This document shows positions 63,460-64,000 of a stretch of 64,000 nucleotides of DNA, piece by piece. The translations under genes and the position numbers were made by a program. The notes beneath the pieces were generated by a model. It had not been told where the DNA came from. It was given only the letters and a program-made list of their open reading frames with translations, and did no database searches. Position 1 is the stretch's first letter. Each line of letters opens with the position of its first letter. Source of the stretch: Collybia mongolica (lineage: Eukaryota > Basidiomycota > Agaricomycetes > Agaricales > Clitocybaceae); assembly GCA_013420905.1 (NCBI GenBank), contig JAAXNY010000014.1, positions 310,001 through 374,000 on the forward strand. Reading direction: 5' to 3'.

Positions 63460-64000
63460 CCATCGTGATACGATTTCCCAAGGAAAGCGCAATACCCTGC
63501 GTTTTGCTACAGATGGGGACGTGCCCGATGATAGTCCCTGCTTCTGTCCGCTCGACACTTAGGTTTGCGAGTGCGTCTTCACCTGCACACACACGGGTTA
63601 GAAGACCCTTGATAACATTGGCAAGGATCGCGTACCGAATAGACTGCGCGGCATACATGTTCGCAGATAAGAAGTCACAGTCACCCGATGTCGCGCCCTC
63701 TGGAGTCAAACAAGACCTATTCGTCGCTTTCATCACATGCTTAAGATACTCCCGTGGGTCGCTGAGAACCGTCATTTCAGTGTAAGAACCATCAGGTAGA
63801 GAAAAAACAATACTTACGACATTGGATTATTGACATTGACCCAGTTCTCCCACTCAAACAGGGTCCACATGCTTCGGAACTGCAGCAAAACGTTCAGCAA
63901 GGCGAACACGATCGACAACGAAAGTATATATACCTGAGTTTCATTGCAATACGCAGGCTTGATGTAGTCTATGAAATCAATATGAATATCGTCCAAGATC
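63460..64000 (-). CDS. Unrecognised membrane-protein gene, partial
   Basis: Minus-strand gene entering from the right window edge. Exon blocks: 64000-63818 (with VYILSLSIVFALLNVLLQF, a membrane segment, then WTLFEWENWVNVNNPMS), 63761-63583 (REYLKHVMKATNRSCL ... SIRYAILANVIKGLLTRVC) and 63506-63460 (KRRVLRFPWEIVSRW), with GT-AG introns of 56 and 76 bp. The second intron could be retained, giving a longer frame that ends at 63419. I do not recognise the family. It is the only clearly undamaged non-mobile gene at this end. Confidence 0.5.

Overview
The window looks like a transposon-packed, gene-poor stretch of a filamentous basidiomycete genome, most likely Agaricomycetes. The reasons are FunK1-type fungal kinases, many ~50-bp GT-AG introns, fungal Ty3 chromoviruses, Tad-like LINEs and small PHD-like proteins of the kind seen in agaric genomes. 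I cannot name the genus. No rRNA, ordinary tRNA or CRISPR array was seen.

Layout. 1-2529 is the 3' end of a large Ty3/gypsy-like element, followed by an inverted piece of its own LTR. 2896-7309 holds a spliced PHD-like gene and an eight-exon gene for a secreted cysteine-rich protein. 7468-15985 is a tandem array of FunK1 kinase copies, two damaged copies plus the 5' flank of a third, split by a 2.5-kb element with inverted ends. 15986-19732 holds a tRNA-like SINE and AT-rich DNA. 19733-33050 is bracketed by two inverted copies of a foldback-like element. Between them lie a proline-rich/acidic gene split by an intact Tc1 transposon, a seven-exon WD40 gene, and a small ORF hit by solo LTRs. 33051-36527 has a SINE scrap, an old Tc1 remnant split by a second intact Tc1, a ~230-bp tandem repeat and a hairpin. 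36700-39137 is a decayed Copia element carrying two poly(A)-tailed insertions with ~14-bp target duplications.

39832-60709 is a complete copy of the large Ty3-like element. It is interrupted by a full-length chromovirus (41051-47274, 5-bp target duplication CATCT) and by a solo LTR inside pol (51042-51457, target duplication CACGC). Without these it would be about 14.2 kb. It encodes Gag, a separate protease-like frame and Pol, then carries two spliced genes on the opposite strand (predicted 383 and 517 aa) between integrase and the 3' LTR. The larger antisense protein has a Zn2Cys6-like cysteine array. The window closes with the 3' part of a LINE, a second SINE and the start of a membrane-protein gene.

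How the parts work together. The two Ty3 elements look built for -1 ribosomal frameshifting. The chromovirus has a G_GGT_TTT heptamer followed by a 6-nt spacer and a perfect 9-bp stem. The large element has candidate heptamers at both gag/pro and pro/pol. The chromovirus also shows the layout expected for Tf1-type self-priming: the sequence next to its 5' LTR is complementary to the predicted first 10 nt of its own RNA. Most host-like genes here are damaged by, or sandwiched between, mobile elements. The best candidate for something not yet described is the pair of antisense spliced genes carried by the large element.
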